From positions 1-64,000 of the forward strand of contig NZ_FQZF01000019.1 in NCBI RefSeq assembly GCF_900141905.1: a stretch of 64,000 bases of DNA, in the 5' to 3' direction. Numbering within the stretch: position 1 is the stretch's first letter; each line of letters begins with the position of its first letter. Both the position numbers and the translations under genes were made by a program. The notes under the pieces were generated by a model. That model had not been told where the DNA came from. It saw nothing but the letters and a program-made list of their open reading frames with translations, and did not search any database. Source of the stretch: Muricoccus roseus (GTDB lineage: Bacteria > Pseudomonadota > Alphaproteobacteria > Acetobacterales > Acetobacteraceae). Below, one piece after another: positions 24,483-32,865 of this stretch.

Positions 24483-24510
24483 GCCGGCCCGGGGCGCTCC
24501 CCGGGCCGGC
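24483..24510. terminator. Bidirectional hairpin terminator
   Basis: A perfect 12-bp stem GCCGGCCCGGGG/CCCCGGGCCGGC with a CGCT loop lies in the 42-bp gap between the convergent hydrolase and Bug genes. There is no T-run. Position and stem strength support a shared transcription end. Confidence 0.65.
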
Positions 24511-24516
24511 ACCCGC

Positions 24517-25473
24517 TCACTCCGGCTGCACCCCGAGTTCCCTCAGGATCCGCCCATAGGTCGCGAATTCCTCGCGCAGCATCGCATTCAGCTGCGCGCG
24601 CGGCACGAAGGCCGCCGGCGCCCGGGTGTTCGCCAGCACGGCCTTCACCGCCGGCGTCTCCAGCCCGGTGCGGCAGGCTTCCTCCAGCCGGTCCAGCACC
24701 GGCGCCGGCGTGCCGCGCGGCGCGTAGATGCCCACCTGGCTCAGCTGCAGGGCGTCGATCCCCTGTTCCCGGGCCGTGGGCACCTCCGGGAAGTCCGGAT
24801 GCCGCCGGTTCGAGAAGACCGCGATCAGCCGCATCCGCCCGGCCTGCACCAGCTCGGCGGCGGAGCTGACCACGGCAGCGGAGAAGTCCAGCCGCCCGGC
24901 CAGCGTGTCGTTCAGATGCGGCGCCTCGCCACGATAGGGCACGTGGTTGAACTCCACGCCCGTCGCCTTCTGCACGCGCCACACGCCCAGCTGCGGCAGG
25001 GAATTGGGGCCGGGGCTGCCGAAGCTCATCGGCCGCCGCTTGCCCTCCGCCACCAGGTCCGGAAGCGTGCGGATCGGGCTCTCCGCCCGCACGACGATCC
25101 CCAGCACGTTCTCGTTCGTGCCGCACACCGCTTCGAAATTCTCGGGCTGGGTGCCGGCGTTGCGCACCATATGCGGCTGCACCACGATCGCCGTCATCGG
25201 TGTCTGGCCGAGCGTGTAGCCATCCGGCGCGCTGGCCGCGACGGACCGCATGCCGACCACGCCGGAGGCGCCGTCGCGCGTCATCAGCACCAGCGGCTGG
25301 CCGAGCGTGCGCTGGAAATGCTCGCTCAGCGCCCGCATCAACACGTCGGCCGCGCCGGGCGTGTAGGGCATCACCATGACGATCGGCTTGTCCGGATAGT
25401 CCGCGCGGGCCGCCGGAGCGGCGCCGAGCAGCGCCGGGGCCAGTGCCAGGGCGGAGAAGAGGATGCGGCGCAT
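24517..25473 (-). CDS. Bug-family tripartite tricarboxylate transporter substrate-binding protein
   Basis: 318 residues. Sec signal peptide MRRILFSALALAPALLGAAP to about ARA-DY. Bug signatures: YPDKPIVMVMPYTPGAADVL, QPLVLMTRDGASGVVGMRSV, SAPDGYTLG, MSFGSPGPNSLPQLG, FNHVPYRGEAPHLNDTLAGR and GIYAPRGTPAPVLDRL. A GGAGGG Shine-Dalgarno precedes the ATG at 25473. It is the last gene of a three-gene operon (fah - cyclase - Bug), 5 bp after the cyclase stop, so it probably binds the substrate of that pathway. No TctA/TctB membrane genes are nearby. Confidence 0.88.
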   Translation of the reverse strand: MRRILFSALALAPALLGAAPAARADYPDKPIVMVMPYTPGAADVLMRALSEHFQRTLGQPLVLMTRDGASGVVGMRSVAASAPDGYTLGQTPMTAIVVQPHMVRNAGTQPENFEAVCGTNENVLGIVVRAESPIRTLPDLVAEGKRRPMSFGSPGPNSLPQLGVWRVQKATGVEFNHVPYRGEAPHLNDTLAGRLDFSAAVVSSAAELVQAGRMRLIAVFSNRRHPDFPEVPTAREQGIDALQLSQVGIYAPRGTPAPVLDRLEEACRTGLETPAVKAVLANTRAPAAFVPRAQLNAMLREEFATYGRILRELGVQPE

Positions 25474-25478
25474 GGTGC

Positions 25479-26267
25479 TCAGCCCTCCAGGATCGCGACG
25501 GCGCGGGTCCAGCCCGCAGAAGCCCGGTGAATCTTCACGGGAAAGCACGCCACCATGAAGCCGTTCGCGGGCAGCGCCTCGAGGTTCGACAGCTTCTCCA
25601 TGTGGCAATAGCCGATCTCGCGCCCGGCCCGATGCCCCTCCCAGATCAGCGAGGCGTCGCCGGTCTCCTGCACGCGCCGCCGCGTGTGGCTGAAGGGCGC
25701 GTCCCAGCTCCAGGCATCGGTGCCCACCACGCGCACGCCGCGCTCCAGCAGCCACATCGTCGCCGCCTTGCCCATGCCGCAGCCCGTGTCGATGAAGTCG
25801 TCCTCGCCATAGCGGCTGCCGGCGCGGGTGTTCACCACCACGATCTCCAGCGGGCGGATCTCGTGGCCGATGCGGCGCAGCTCGGCCTCCACCTCCTCCG
25901 GCGTCACCACATGCCCGTCCGGCAGGTGGCGGAAATCGAGCTTCACCCCGGGCTGGAAGCACCAGTCCAGCGGCACCTCGTCGATCCGCATGGAAGGCCG
26001 CCCGCCCGGCACCAGCGCCTCGTCCTGGCGCGAGAAATAGTGGTAGGGCGCATCCAGATGCGTGCCGTTATGGGTGGAGATGTTCACCTGCTCCACCGCC
26101 GCGTACTCGCCCTCCGGCAGCGCATCCACGGGCACGCCCATGTATTCGGCCATGCTCGGCGCGGTGCGGTGGTGGTCGCGGTAGTCGATCTGCGGCAGCA
26201 TATGCGGCGGGTCGCTCGCGATGCCGGTCTTCAGCGTCGTCGAGATGTCGATGATCGTTCTTGGCAT
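25479..26267 (-). CDS. Cyclase family protein (kynurenine formamidase-like)
   Basis: 262 residues. The diagnostic metal-binding motif of the cyclase/kynurenine formamidase family, HNGTHLDAPYHYF, is at about residues 67-79, followed by GHVVTPEEVEAELRRIG and VVNTRAG. The family hydrolyses amides or cyclic compounds: kynurenine formamidase, isatin hydrolase and other ring-opening enzymes. Given its neighbours (fumarylacetoacetase-like upstream, Bug receptor downstream), a ring-opening or amide-hydrolysing step in aromatic degradation is likely, but it need not be kynurenine. The next upstream gene ends 26 bp away, and the cyclase stop is 5 bp from the Bug start. Start at 26267 gives the family-typical MPRTIIDIS beginning. 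Confidence 0.82.
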   Translation of the reverse strand: MPRTIIDISTTLKTGIASDPPHMLPQIDYRDHHRTAPSMAEYMGVPVDALPEGEYAAVEQVNISTHNGTHLDAPYHYFSRQDEALVPGGRPSMRIDEVPLDWCFQPGVKLDFRHLPDGHVVTPEEVEAELRRIGHEIRPLEIVVVNTRAGSRYGEDDFIDTGCGMGKAATMWLLERGVRVVGTDAWSWDAPFSHTRRRVQETGDASLIWEGHRAGREIGYCHMEKLSNLEALPANGFMVACFPVKIHRASAGWTRAVAILEG

Positions 26268-26293
26268 GGTCTTCTCGTTTCCTCCCCGCTCGT

Positions 26294-27595
26294 TCAGGCG
26301 GCGGGCCAGGGTGGGGCGGGCAGGATGCTGGCCCGGCATTCGCCGAAGCCGATGGAAACGGCACCCGGCGCATGGGCGCGGCCACGGAAGATCACCTCGT
26401 CCCCATCCTCCAGGAAGCGCCGCGTCTCGCCATTCGGAAGCATGATGGGGCCGGTCAGGATGATCTCGGCCATGCAGGCGCGGGACTCATCGGTGGGGCC
26501 GGAACAGGTGCCGCTGCCCAGCAGGTCGCCGGGCAGCAGGTTGCAGCCATTGGTCGCGTGGTGCGTCACCATCTGCGCGGGCGTCCAGGCCATGGTGGCG
26601 AAATCGGTCGCGGTCAGCCGCGCGGGCCCGCCGCCTTCCGCCTTCATGCGCGGCGTCAGCAGCCAGACCTCGAGCGCGATGGACAGCCCGCCCCGCGCCC
26701 GGTTCTCCGCGGAATCGAGATAGGGCAGGGGAGGCGGCGCGCCCTCCGCGCGCCGGGCGGGAATGGCGAAGGGGATCATCGCCTCGGCGGTCACGATCCA
26801 GGGCGAGACGCTGGTGGACAGGCTCTTGGATAGGAAGGGCCCGAGCGGCGGCATCTCCCAGCGCTGCACGTCGCGCGCCGACCAGTCGTTCAGCAGCCCG
26901 TAGCCGAACAGCCGCCCCGGCGCCTGGGACATGGGAACCGGCGTGCCGAGCGGGTTCTCGCCCGCCAGCCAGATCGCCAGCTCCAGCTCGTAATCCAGCG
27001 CCTCGGTCGGGCCGAAATGCACGCCGTCCCCGCGCTTCCACTGCCCGTTCGGCCGCACCACCGGCTCCCCGCTCACGCGGACGGAGCTGGCGCGGGAATG
27101 ATAGGCGATGGGGATGCTGTCGAAGGCGGGGGGCAGCGGCGCGATGGCGTCCTTTGTCGCCCCCAGCCGCCAGGAATGGTCGCGCGACACCATGAAATCC
27201 GAGAAATTGGCGATGGCGCTGGGCAGGTGCATCTGCACGCCGCTGATCGGGATGAGGATGTCATCCGCGCGCGCCCTGGCGTCGCTCCCCTCCGCGAGCA
27301 GGTCGGAGACCTGCTGCCGCAGATCGCGCGAGGCCGGGCGGCCCATGGCCATCAGGCGGTTCAGGGTCGGCCCGGCGGCGGCCTCCGCCGCCTCGCCGCG
27401 GATCAGCCCGGCCTCCAGCGCCGCGCGCAGGTCCAGCACCTGGTCCCCGATGGCGACGCCGCCGCGCGGCGTGTCCCCGCCACGCGAGAACACACCGAGC
27501 GGCAGGTTCTGGATGGGAAAGTCGGAATCCGGCGCCTGGGCCGAGGGGACCCAGGCCCGGCGTTCCGGGTCATGGGTGGAGTCGAGGACGTTCAT
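26294..27595 (-). CDS. fahA: Fumarylacetoacetase
   Basis: 433 residues, full length for fumarylacetoacetase, with both the N-terminal SH3-like FAH_N part (WVPSAQAPDSDFPIQNLPLG) and the C-terminal catalytic domain. Key segments: ANFSDFMVSRDHSWRLG, containing the position of the catalytic His; YHSRASSVRVSG; DYELELAIWL with metal-binding acidic residues; NDWSARDVQRWE; and NLLPGDLLGSGTCSGP. It hydrolyses fumarylacetoacetate to fumarate and acetoacetate, the last step of tyrosine/homogentisate degradation, or a related acylpyruvate. No homogentisate dioxygenase or isomerase is in the window, so the substrate in this operon may differ. First gene of the fah-cyclase-Bug operon, divergent from a GntR regulator. 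Confidence 0.85.
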   Translation of the reverse strand: MNVLDSTHDPERRAWVPSAQAPDSDFPIQNLPLGVFSRGGDTPRGGVAIGDQVLDLRAALEAGLIRGEAAEAAAGPTLNRLMAMGRPASRDLRQQVSDLLAEGSDARARADDILIPISGVQMHLPSAIANFSDFMVSRDHSWRLGATKDAIAPLPPAFDSIPIAYHSRASSVRVSGEPVVRPNGQWKRGDGVHFGPTEALDYELELAIWLAGENPLGTPVPMSQAPGRLFGYGLLNDWSARDVQRWEMPPLGPFLSKSLSTSVSPWIVTAEAMIPFAIPARRAEGAPPPLPYLDSAENRARGGLSIALEVWLLTPRMKAEGGGPARLTATDFATMAWTPAQMVTHHATNGCNLLPGDLLGSGTCSGPTDESRACMAEIILTGPIMLPNGETRRFLEDGDEVIFRGRAHAPGAVSIGFGECRASILPAPPWPAA

Positions 27596-27634
27596 GCCCC
27601 CATCCTTGCGTCCTTGCGCCGGGCTGTGAAGAGG

Positions 27635-27646
27635 AAATATATATTT
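27635..27646. promoter_or_regulatory. AT-only palindrome, candidate GntR operator
   Basis: AAATATATATTT is a perfect 12-bp palindrome of A and T only, in a genome of about 70% G+C. It lies in the 54-bp divergent gap between fah (start 27595) and the GntR gene (start 27650). FCD-type GntR regulators often bind short AT-rich palindromes in such gaps. It may also overlap a -10 element. Confidence 0.5.
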
Positions 27647-27649
27647 GCC

Positions 27650-28360
27650 GTGCTGATCGATAATCCGTCATCCGACGATGCGCCCACCCTCTCCGAGGCC
27701 GCGGCCCGGCGCCTCCGGCAGGACATCGTCGGCGGCGGCCTGCCCCCGGCCACCCGCCTCCGCCTGCGCGACCTCTCCGCCCGCTACGGCCTGGGCGCCA
27801 CCCCGCTCCGGGAAGCCCTGGCGCGCCTGGCCGCCGAGGGATTCGTGATGCTGGAGGGGCAGAAGGGCTTTTCCGTCCCCCCCGTCACCCGGGCCCATCT
27901 GCTGGACATCACCCGCTCCCGCCAGGTGGTGGAGCCCGAGGCGCTGCGCCTGGCCATGGAACAGGGGCGGGAGGAGTGGGAGGACGGCATCGTCGCCAGC
28001 CTCTCCCTCCTCCGGCACGAGATCGGGCGGCGCGACCCGGCAAGCGAGGAATGGGTGGATGCCTATGAGGCCCGCCACCACCGCTTCCACCGCGCCCTCA
28101 TCGCCGCCTGTCCGCTGCCCTCGCTGCTGCGCTTCTGCGACGACCTCTACCTGCAGAAGACCCGCTACCGCCGCCTCATGGAAACGGCCCACCAGGACTG
28201 GGCCCGGATGCTGGCCGTCCATGAAAGCCTGGCCGAGTCCGTCCTCGCCCGCAGCGCCGAGGCGCCGGCCCTCCTCGCCTCCCATATCGGCGTCACGGCC
28301 GAGCTGGTCCTCGCCCTGCTGGGCGAGGCCCCACCGGGCAAGGCTCTATCGGGCGGATGA
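27650..28360 (+). CDS. GntR-family transcriptional regulator (FCD-type)
   Basis: 236 residues from a GTG at 27650. The N-terminal winged helix is LSEAAARRLRQDIVGGGLPP, then RYGLGATPLREALARLAAEGFV, the GntR recognition helix. The C-terminal all-helical FCD effector domain includes RQVVEPEALRLAMEQ, YEARHHRFHRALIAACPLPS and VHESLAESVLARSAEAPALL, with histidines that usually bind a metal for carboxylate sensing. An in-frame GTG at 27626 would put the AT palindrome inside the gene and is less likely. Divergent from the fah-cyclase-Bug operon, which it probably represses; the effector is likely a carboxylic acid of that pathway. Confidence 0.85.
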   Translation: MLIDNPSSDDAPTLSEAAARRLRQDIVGGGLPPATRLRLRDLSARYGLGATPLREALARLAAEGFVMLEGQKGFSVPPVTRAHLLDITRSRQVVEPEALRLAMEQGREEWEDGIVASLSLLRHEIGRRDPASEEWVDAYEARHHRFHRALIAACPLPSLLRFCDDLYLQKTRYRRLMETAHQDWARMLAVHESLAESVLARSAEAPALLASHIGVTAELVLALLGEAPPGKALSGG

Positions 28361-28418
28361 CAGCGGCGCCCAGCCGTCCCATCTTCCGCGCCGAAGCACC
28401 GCCGAAGGGAGCGCCCCC

Positions 28419-29891
28419 ATGCTCGACACCGCGTCCAAGCTCGTCCTGAAGGACCCCGACCTGTTCCGGCAGGCGAACCGCGTCGGGGCCGAATGGGTCC
28501 AGGCCGCCTCCGGCAAGACGATCGCCGTGAAGAACCCCGCCACCGGCGAGGTGATCGGCCATGTCCCCTCCCTCTCGCGTGAGGAGGTCCGCCAGGCCAT
28601 CGAGGCCGCCCAGGCCGCCCAGCCCGCCTGGCGCGGCCTGCTGGCGAAGGAGCGCGCCGCCATCCTGCGCCGCCTGTTCAACCTGATGATGGAGAATGCG
28701 GACGACCTCGCCGCCATCATGACGGCCGAGCAGGGCAAGCCGCTGACCGAGAGCAAGGGCGAGATCGCCTACGCCGCCTCCTTCATCGAATGGTTCGCCG
28801 AGGAGGGGAAGCGCGTCTACGGAGACATGATCCCCACCTTCAAGCAGGGCAGCCGCATCCTGGTGATGAAGGAGCCGATCGGCGTCTTCGCGGCCATCAC
28901 GCCCTGGAACTTCCCGGCCGCCATGATCACCCGCAAGGCCGGCCCGGGCTGGGCCGCGGGCTGCACCGGCGTCATCCGCCCGGCCTCCCAGACGCCCTTC
29001 TCGGCCCTGGCCATCGCCGTGCTGGCGGAGCGCGCGGGCATGCCGGCGGGCGTCTGCAACGTCGTCACCGGCTCCGCGAAGGAGCAGGGGGAGGAGCTCT
29101 CCACCAACCCGATGGTCCGCAAGCTGTCCTTCACCGGGAGCACCGAGGTCGGGCGCACCCTGCTCGCGCAATGCGCCGGCACCATCAAGAAGACCAGCAT
29201 GGAGCTGGGCGGCAACGCCGCCTTCCTCGTTTTCGACGATGCTGACCTGGACGCGGCCGTGACCGGCGCCATGGCGTCGAAGTTCCGCAACACCGGGCAG
29301 ACCTGCGTCTGCGCCAACCGCATCTTCGTGCAGGACGGCGTCTATGACGCCTTCGCCGAAAAGCTGAAGAAGGCGGTCGAGGCGCTGAAGGTCGGCAACG
29401 GCATGGAGCAGGGCGTGACCCAGGGCCCGCTCATCAACGCCGATGCGGTGGCCAAGGTGGAGGAGCACATCGCCGACGCCACCGCGGCTGGCGCGAAGGT
29501 GCTCACCGGCGGCAAGCGCCACGCGCTCGGCGGCAACTTCTTCGAGCCGACGATCCTGACCGACGTGCCGGTGACGGCGAAGGTGCTGAAGGAGGAGACC
29601 TTCGGCCCCATGGCCCCCCTCATCCGCTTCAAGGACGAGGCGGAGGGCATCCGCCTGGCGAACGACACCGAGTTCGGCCTCGCCGCCTATTTCTACGCCC
29701 GCGACGTCGGCCGCATCTTCCGCGTGGCCGAGGCGCTGGAGAGCGGCATCATCGGCATCAACGAGGGCATCATTTCCACCGAGGTCGCCCCCTTCGGCGG
29801 CGTGAAGGAGAGCGGCCTGGGCCGCGAGGGCAGCAAATACGGCATCGAGGACTATCTCGAGATCAAGTACTGCCTCATCGGCGGGGTCTGA
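28419..29891 (+). CDS. gabD: NAD(P)-dependent succinate-semialdehyde dehydrogenase
   Basis: 490 residues, typical of GabD-type aldehyde dehydrogenases oxidising succinate semialdehyde to succinate. Motifs: TPWNFPAAMITRKAGP, FTGSTEVGRTL, MELGGNAAFLVFDDADLD with the general-base Glu, NTGQTCVCANR with catalytic Cys at about 296, and PFGGVKESGLGREGS near the C-terminus. Oddity: the cofactor-contacting lysine usual in the KPAxQTP motif is arginine here (VIRPASQTPFSA, about residue 187). Starts 58 bp after the GntR gene but probably forms a separate unit ended by a hairpin at 29908. No GABA aminotransferase is adjacent. Confidence 0.87.
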   Translation: MLDTASKLVLKDPDLFRQANRVGAEWVQAASGKTIAVKNPATGEVIGHVPSLSREEVRQAIEAAQAAQPAWRGLLAKERAAILRRLFNLMMENADDLAAIMTAEQGKPLTESKGEIAYAASFIEWFAEEGKRVYGDMIPTFKQGSRILVMKEPIGVFAAITPWNFPAAMITRKAGPGWAAGCTGVIRPASQTPFSALAIAVLAERAGMPAGVCNVVTGSAKEQGEELSTNPMVRKLSFTGSTEVGRTLLAQCAGTIKKTSMELGGNAAFLVFDDADLDAAVTGAMASKFRNTGQTCVCANRIFVQDGVYDAFAEKLKKAVEALKVGNGMEQGVTQGPLINADAVAKVEEHIADATAAGAKVLTGGKRHALGGNFFEPTILTDVPVTAKVLKEETFGPMAPLIRFKDEAEGIRLANDTEFGLAAYFYARDVGRIFRVAEALESGIIGINEGIISTEVAPFGGVKESGLGREGSKYGIEDYLEIKYCLIGGV

Positions 29892-29907
29892 CCCCCGGCG
29901 CGCGCAG

Positions 29908-29930
29908 CCCGGGGGCCTTGCGCCCCCGGG
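29908..29930 (+). terminator. Hairpin terminator after gabD
   Basis: A 9-bp stem CCCGGGGGC/GCCCCCGGG with loop CTTGC starts 16 bp after the gabD stop and 23 bp before glutathione reductase. No T-run follows. Confidence 0.55.
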
Positions 29931-29952
29931 AGCGAACGCCGATTTTCTCCCC

Positions 29953-31347
29953 ATGAGCGCGCCCCACCCCTACGACTTCGACCTCTTCGTCATCGGCGGC
30001 GGCAGCGCCGGCGTCCGGCTCGCCCGGATCTCCGCCGGCCATGGCGCCAAGGTCGGCATCGCCGAGGGGCGGTTCTGGGGCGGCACCTGCGTCAATGTGG
30101 GCTGCGTTCCGAAGAAGATCATGGTCCAGGCCGCGGAATACGGCGCCTGGGCCCGGGACGCAGCGGCCTTCGGCTGGACCAACCTGGGCGAGCCGCAGCA
30201 CGACTGGGCCGCCCTGGCCCGCGCGCGGGACATGGAGGTGGCCCGCCTCTCCGGCATCTACAGCCGCATGCTGGCCGGCGTCGGGGTCGAGATCTTCGAG
30301 TGCTACGCCCATTTCACCAGCCCGCATGAGCTGCGCGTCGGCGACCGCACGGTCACGGCCAACCGCATCGCCATCGCCGTGGGCGGCAACCCCGACCGTC
30401 CGGACATCCCCGGCGCCGAGCACGCCTATATCTCCGACGACCTCTTCACGCTGAAGGAGCGGCCGCGCCGCATCCTCGTCGTGGGCGGCGGCTATATCGG
30501 CCTCGAATTCGCCTCCATGCTGAACGGGCTGGGCGCCGAGGTGACGCTGGCCTACCGTCAGTCCCTGCCCCTCCGCGGCTTCGACCACGAGATCCGCGAG
30601 GCGGTCTGCGAGGCCCTGACGGCCGACGGCATCACCATCCTCCCCGGCGAAACCCCGGCCGAGATCACCCGAAATGGCGAGACCCGCACCACCCGCATGG
30701 CCTCGGGCAAGGTGGTGGAGGCCGATGCGGTCTTCTTCGCCACGGGGCGCAAGCCCGCCACCAAGGGCCTCGGCGTGGACGCCGCCGGCATCAACTGCCG
30801 CGAGGGCGGGGCCATCGCCGTGGATGACGACCACGCCACCAACATCCCCCACATCTTCGCCCTCGGCGACGTGACGGACCGGGTGAACCTCACCCCCGTC
30901 GCCACCGCCATGGGCCATGCCCTGGCCGACACCCTCTTCGGCCCCAAGCCGCGCCGCGCGAGCTACGAGAACGTGCCCAAGGCCGTCTTCACCTCGCCCC
31001 CGATCGGCAGCGTCGGCCTGACCGAGGAGGAGGCCGCCCTGCGCGGCCCGGTGGAGGTCTACACCACCCGCTTCACCCCGATGCGCCACACCATCACCCG
31101 GCGGGAGGGCCGCAAGACCCTGATGAAGCTGGTGGTGGAGGGCGGCACGGGCTGCCTGCTGGGCGCCCATATGATCGGCGAGGATAGCCCCGAGATGATG
31201 CAGGGCATCGCCGTGGCCGTGGTGAACCGCCTGACCAAGGCCCAGCTCGACGCCACCATCGGCATCCACCCCACCGCCGCGGAGGAGTGGGTGACGATGC
31301 GGGTGGCAACGCGGCGGGTGGGGGAGGGGGCCGCCAAGGCCGCCTGA
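29953..31347 (+). CDS. gor: Glutathione-disulfide reductase
   Basis: 464 residues. An FAD/NADPH disulfide reductase that regenerates reduced glutathione in the cytoplasm. FAD-binding [17 protein letters not shown], redox-active disulfide [21 protein letters not shown] site [33 protein letters not shown], and the C-terminal catalytic [13 protein letters not shown] (His and Glu) are all intact. The GCVPKK version of the motif fits glutathione reductase rather than dihydrolipoamide dehydrogenase. It stands alone, 134 bp before the DAHP synthase gene. The glutathione it maintains would serve the S-transferase at 63952. Confidence 0.92.
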   Translation: MSAPHPYDFDLFVIGGGSAGVRLARISAGHGAKVGIAEGRFWGGTCVNVGCVPKKIMVQAAEYGAWARDAAAFGWTNLGEPQHDWAALARARDMEVARLSGIYSRMLAGVGVEIFECYAHFTSPHELRVGDRTVTANRIAIAVGGNPDRPDIPGAEHAYISDDLFTLKERPRRILVVGGGYIGLEFASMLNGLGAEVTLAYRQSLPLRGFDHEIREAVCEALTADGITILPGETPAEITRNGETRTTRMASGKVVEADAVFFATGRKPATKGLGVDAAGINCREGGAIAVDDDHATNIPHIFALGDVTDRVNLTPVATAMGHALADTLFGPKPRRASYENVPKAVFTSPPIGSVGLTEEEAALRGPVEVYTTRFTPMRHTITRREGRKTLMKLVVEGGTGCLLGAHMIGEDSPEMMQGIAVAVVNRLTKAQLDATIGIHPTAAEEWVTMRVATRRVGEGAAKAA

Positions 31348-31398
31348 CCCCCCGCCGGCCCCCCGCCAGACGGGCCGGGCAGGGCTGGTCATCAACCC

Positions 31399-31426
31399 TT
31401 GCCCCCCCGCCTCCCCCCGCTATGGT
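31399..31426 (+). promoter_or_regulatory. Candidate promoter of the DAHP synthase gene
   Basis: TTGCCC at 31399-31404 and TATGGT at 31421-31426 are separated by 16 bp and lie about 55 bp upstream of the ATG at 31481. Matches are 4/6 to each sigma-70 hexamer. No attenuator-like leader peptide is visible. Confidence 0.4.
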
Positions 31427-31480
31427 GCCCGACCGCCCCGCGAGAGGGCGCCGCCGCCCACACCGGACTGTAACCGCGTC

Positions 31481-32863
31481 ATGCCCACCACCCCCTGGCA
31501 CCCCGCCTCCTGGCGCGACATGCCCATCCGCCAGGTCCCGGAATACCCTGACCAGGCGCGCCTCCGCGCCATGGAGGAGAAGCTCGCCCGCTTCCCCCCG
31601 CTGGTCTTCGCGGGTGAGGCCGACCGGCTGACGAAGCTCCTGGCCGAGGCCGGGGAGGGGCGCGCCTTCGTGCTCCAGGGCGGCGACTGCGCCGAAAGCT
31701 TCGCGGATTTCCACGCCAACACCATCCGCGACACCTTCCGCGTCCTCCTGCAAATGGCGGTGGTCCTCACCTTCGGCGGCGGCCTGCCCGTGGTGAAGCT
31801 CGGCCGCATGGCCGGCCAGTTCGCCAAGCCCCGCAGCAGCGACACGGAAACCGTCGCCGACCAGACCCTCCCCTCCTATCGCGGGGACATCATCAACGGC
31901 GCCGACTTCACCGCCGAGGCCCGCATCCCGGACCCGTCCCGGATGGAGTTCGCCTATCTCCAATCCGCCGCCACGCTGAACCTGCTGCGCGCCTTCGCCA
32001 CCGGCGGCTTCGCGGACCTGCATGAGGTCCACCGCTGGAACCTCGGCTTCGTCGCGCGCTCCCCCCTCGCCGATCGCTACGCCGACATCGCCCAGCGGAT
32101 CGACGAGACGCTGCGCTTCATGGCCGCCTGCGGCATGAACAGCCTCACCGCCCCGCAGATCCGCGAGACCGAGTTCTACACCTCGCACGAGGCCCTTCTG
32201 CTTCCCTTCGAGGAGGCGATGACCCGCGAGCCGAGCACGCATCCCGGCCGCCACTACGCCTGCTCCGCCCATTTCCTCTGGATCGGCGACCGCACCCGCC
32301 AGCCCGATGGCGCGCATGTCGAATTCCTCTCCGGCGTCGCCAACCCCATCGGCCTGAAGGTCGGCCCGACCACGGAGGTGGACGACCTCCTCCGCCTGGC
32401 GGAGCGGCTGAACCCGGCCAACACGCCGGGCCGCCTGACGCTCATCACCCGCATGGGCGCGGGCAAGATCGAGGCGAAGCTGCCGCCGCTCATCCGCGCC
32501 ATCCAGGCCCATGGCTGCAAGGTCACCTGGCTGTCCGACCCGATGCACGGCAACACCCATGCCGCAGGCGGCTACAAGACCCGCTCCTTCGACGCCATCC
32601 TGCAGGAGGTGCGCGGCTTCTTCGACATCCACCACGCGGAAGGCACCAATGCCGGCGGCGTGCATGTCGAGATGACGGGCCGCGACGTCACCGAATGCCT
32701 CGGCGGCGCGCATCGCCTGACAGAAGCGGACCTCGCCGCGAACTACGCCACCTTCTGCGACCCGCGGCTGAACGCGGAGCAGTCGCTGGAGCTCGCCTTC
32801 CTCGTCGCCGAGGAACTGAAGTCCCGCCGCGCCACCACCCTCCACCTCCGGGCCGCGCAATAG
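31481..32863 (+). CDS. Class II 3-deoxy-7-phosphoheptulonate synthase (DAHP synthase)
   Basis: 460 residues, the plant-like class II form. Condenses phosphoenolpyruvate and erythrose-4-phosphate, the first step of the shikimate pathway to aromatic amino acids. Signatures: [14 protein letters not shown] with the metal-binding Cys, [84 protein letters not shown] and [18 protein letters not shown]. The C-terminal part with [20 protein letters not shown] is complete. The phosphoribosyltransferase start follows 2 bp after the stop, so the two are co-transcribed. Confidence 0.93.
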   Translation: MPTTPWHPASWRDMPIRQVPEYPDQARLRAMEEKLARFPPLVFAGEADRLTKLLAEAGEGRAFVLQGGDCAESFADFHANTIRDTFRVLLQMAVVLTFGGGLPVVKLGRMAGQFAKPRSSDTETVADQTLPSYRGDIINGADFTAEARIPDPSRMEFAYLQSAATLNLLRAFATGGFADLHEVHRWNLGFVARSPLADRYADIAQRIDETLRFMAACGMNSLTAPQIRETEFYTSHEALLLPFEEAMTREPSTHPGRHYACSAHFLWIGDRTRQPDGAHVEFLSGVANPIGLKVGPTTEVDDLLRLAERLNPANTPGRLTLITRMGAGKIEAKLPPLIRAIQAHGCKVTWLSDPMHGNTHAAGGYKTRSFDAILQEVRGFFDIHHAEGTNAGGVHVEMTGRDVTECLGGAHRLTEADLAANYATFCDPRLNAEQSLELAFLVAEELKSRRATTLHLRAAQ

Positions 32864-32865
32864 AG

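Noticed and set aside
30760-31350. Possible attenuator or riboswitch upstream of DAHP synthase
   Set aside because: The 134-bp gap shows a promoter-like pair but no leader peptide with Trp/Phe/Tyr runs and no convincing alternative hairpins.
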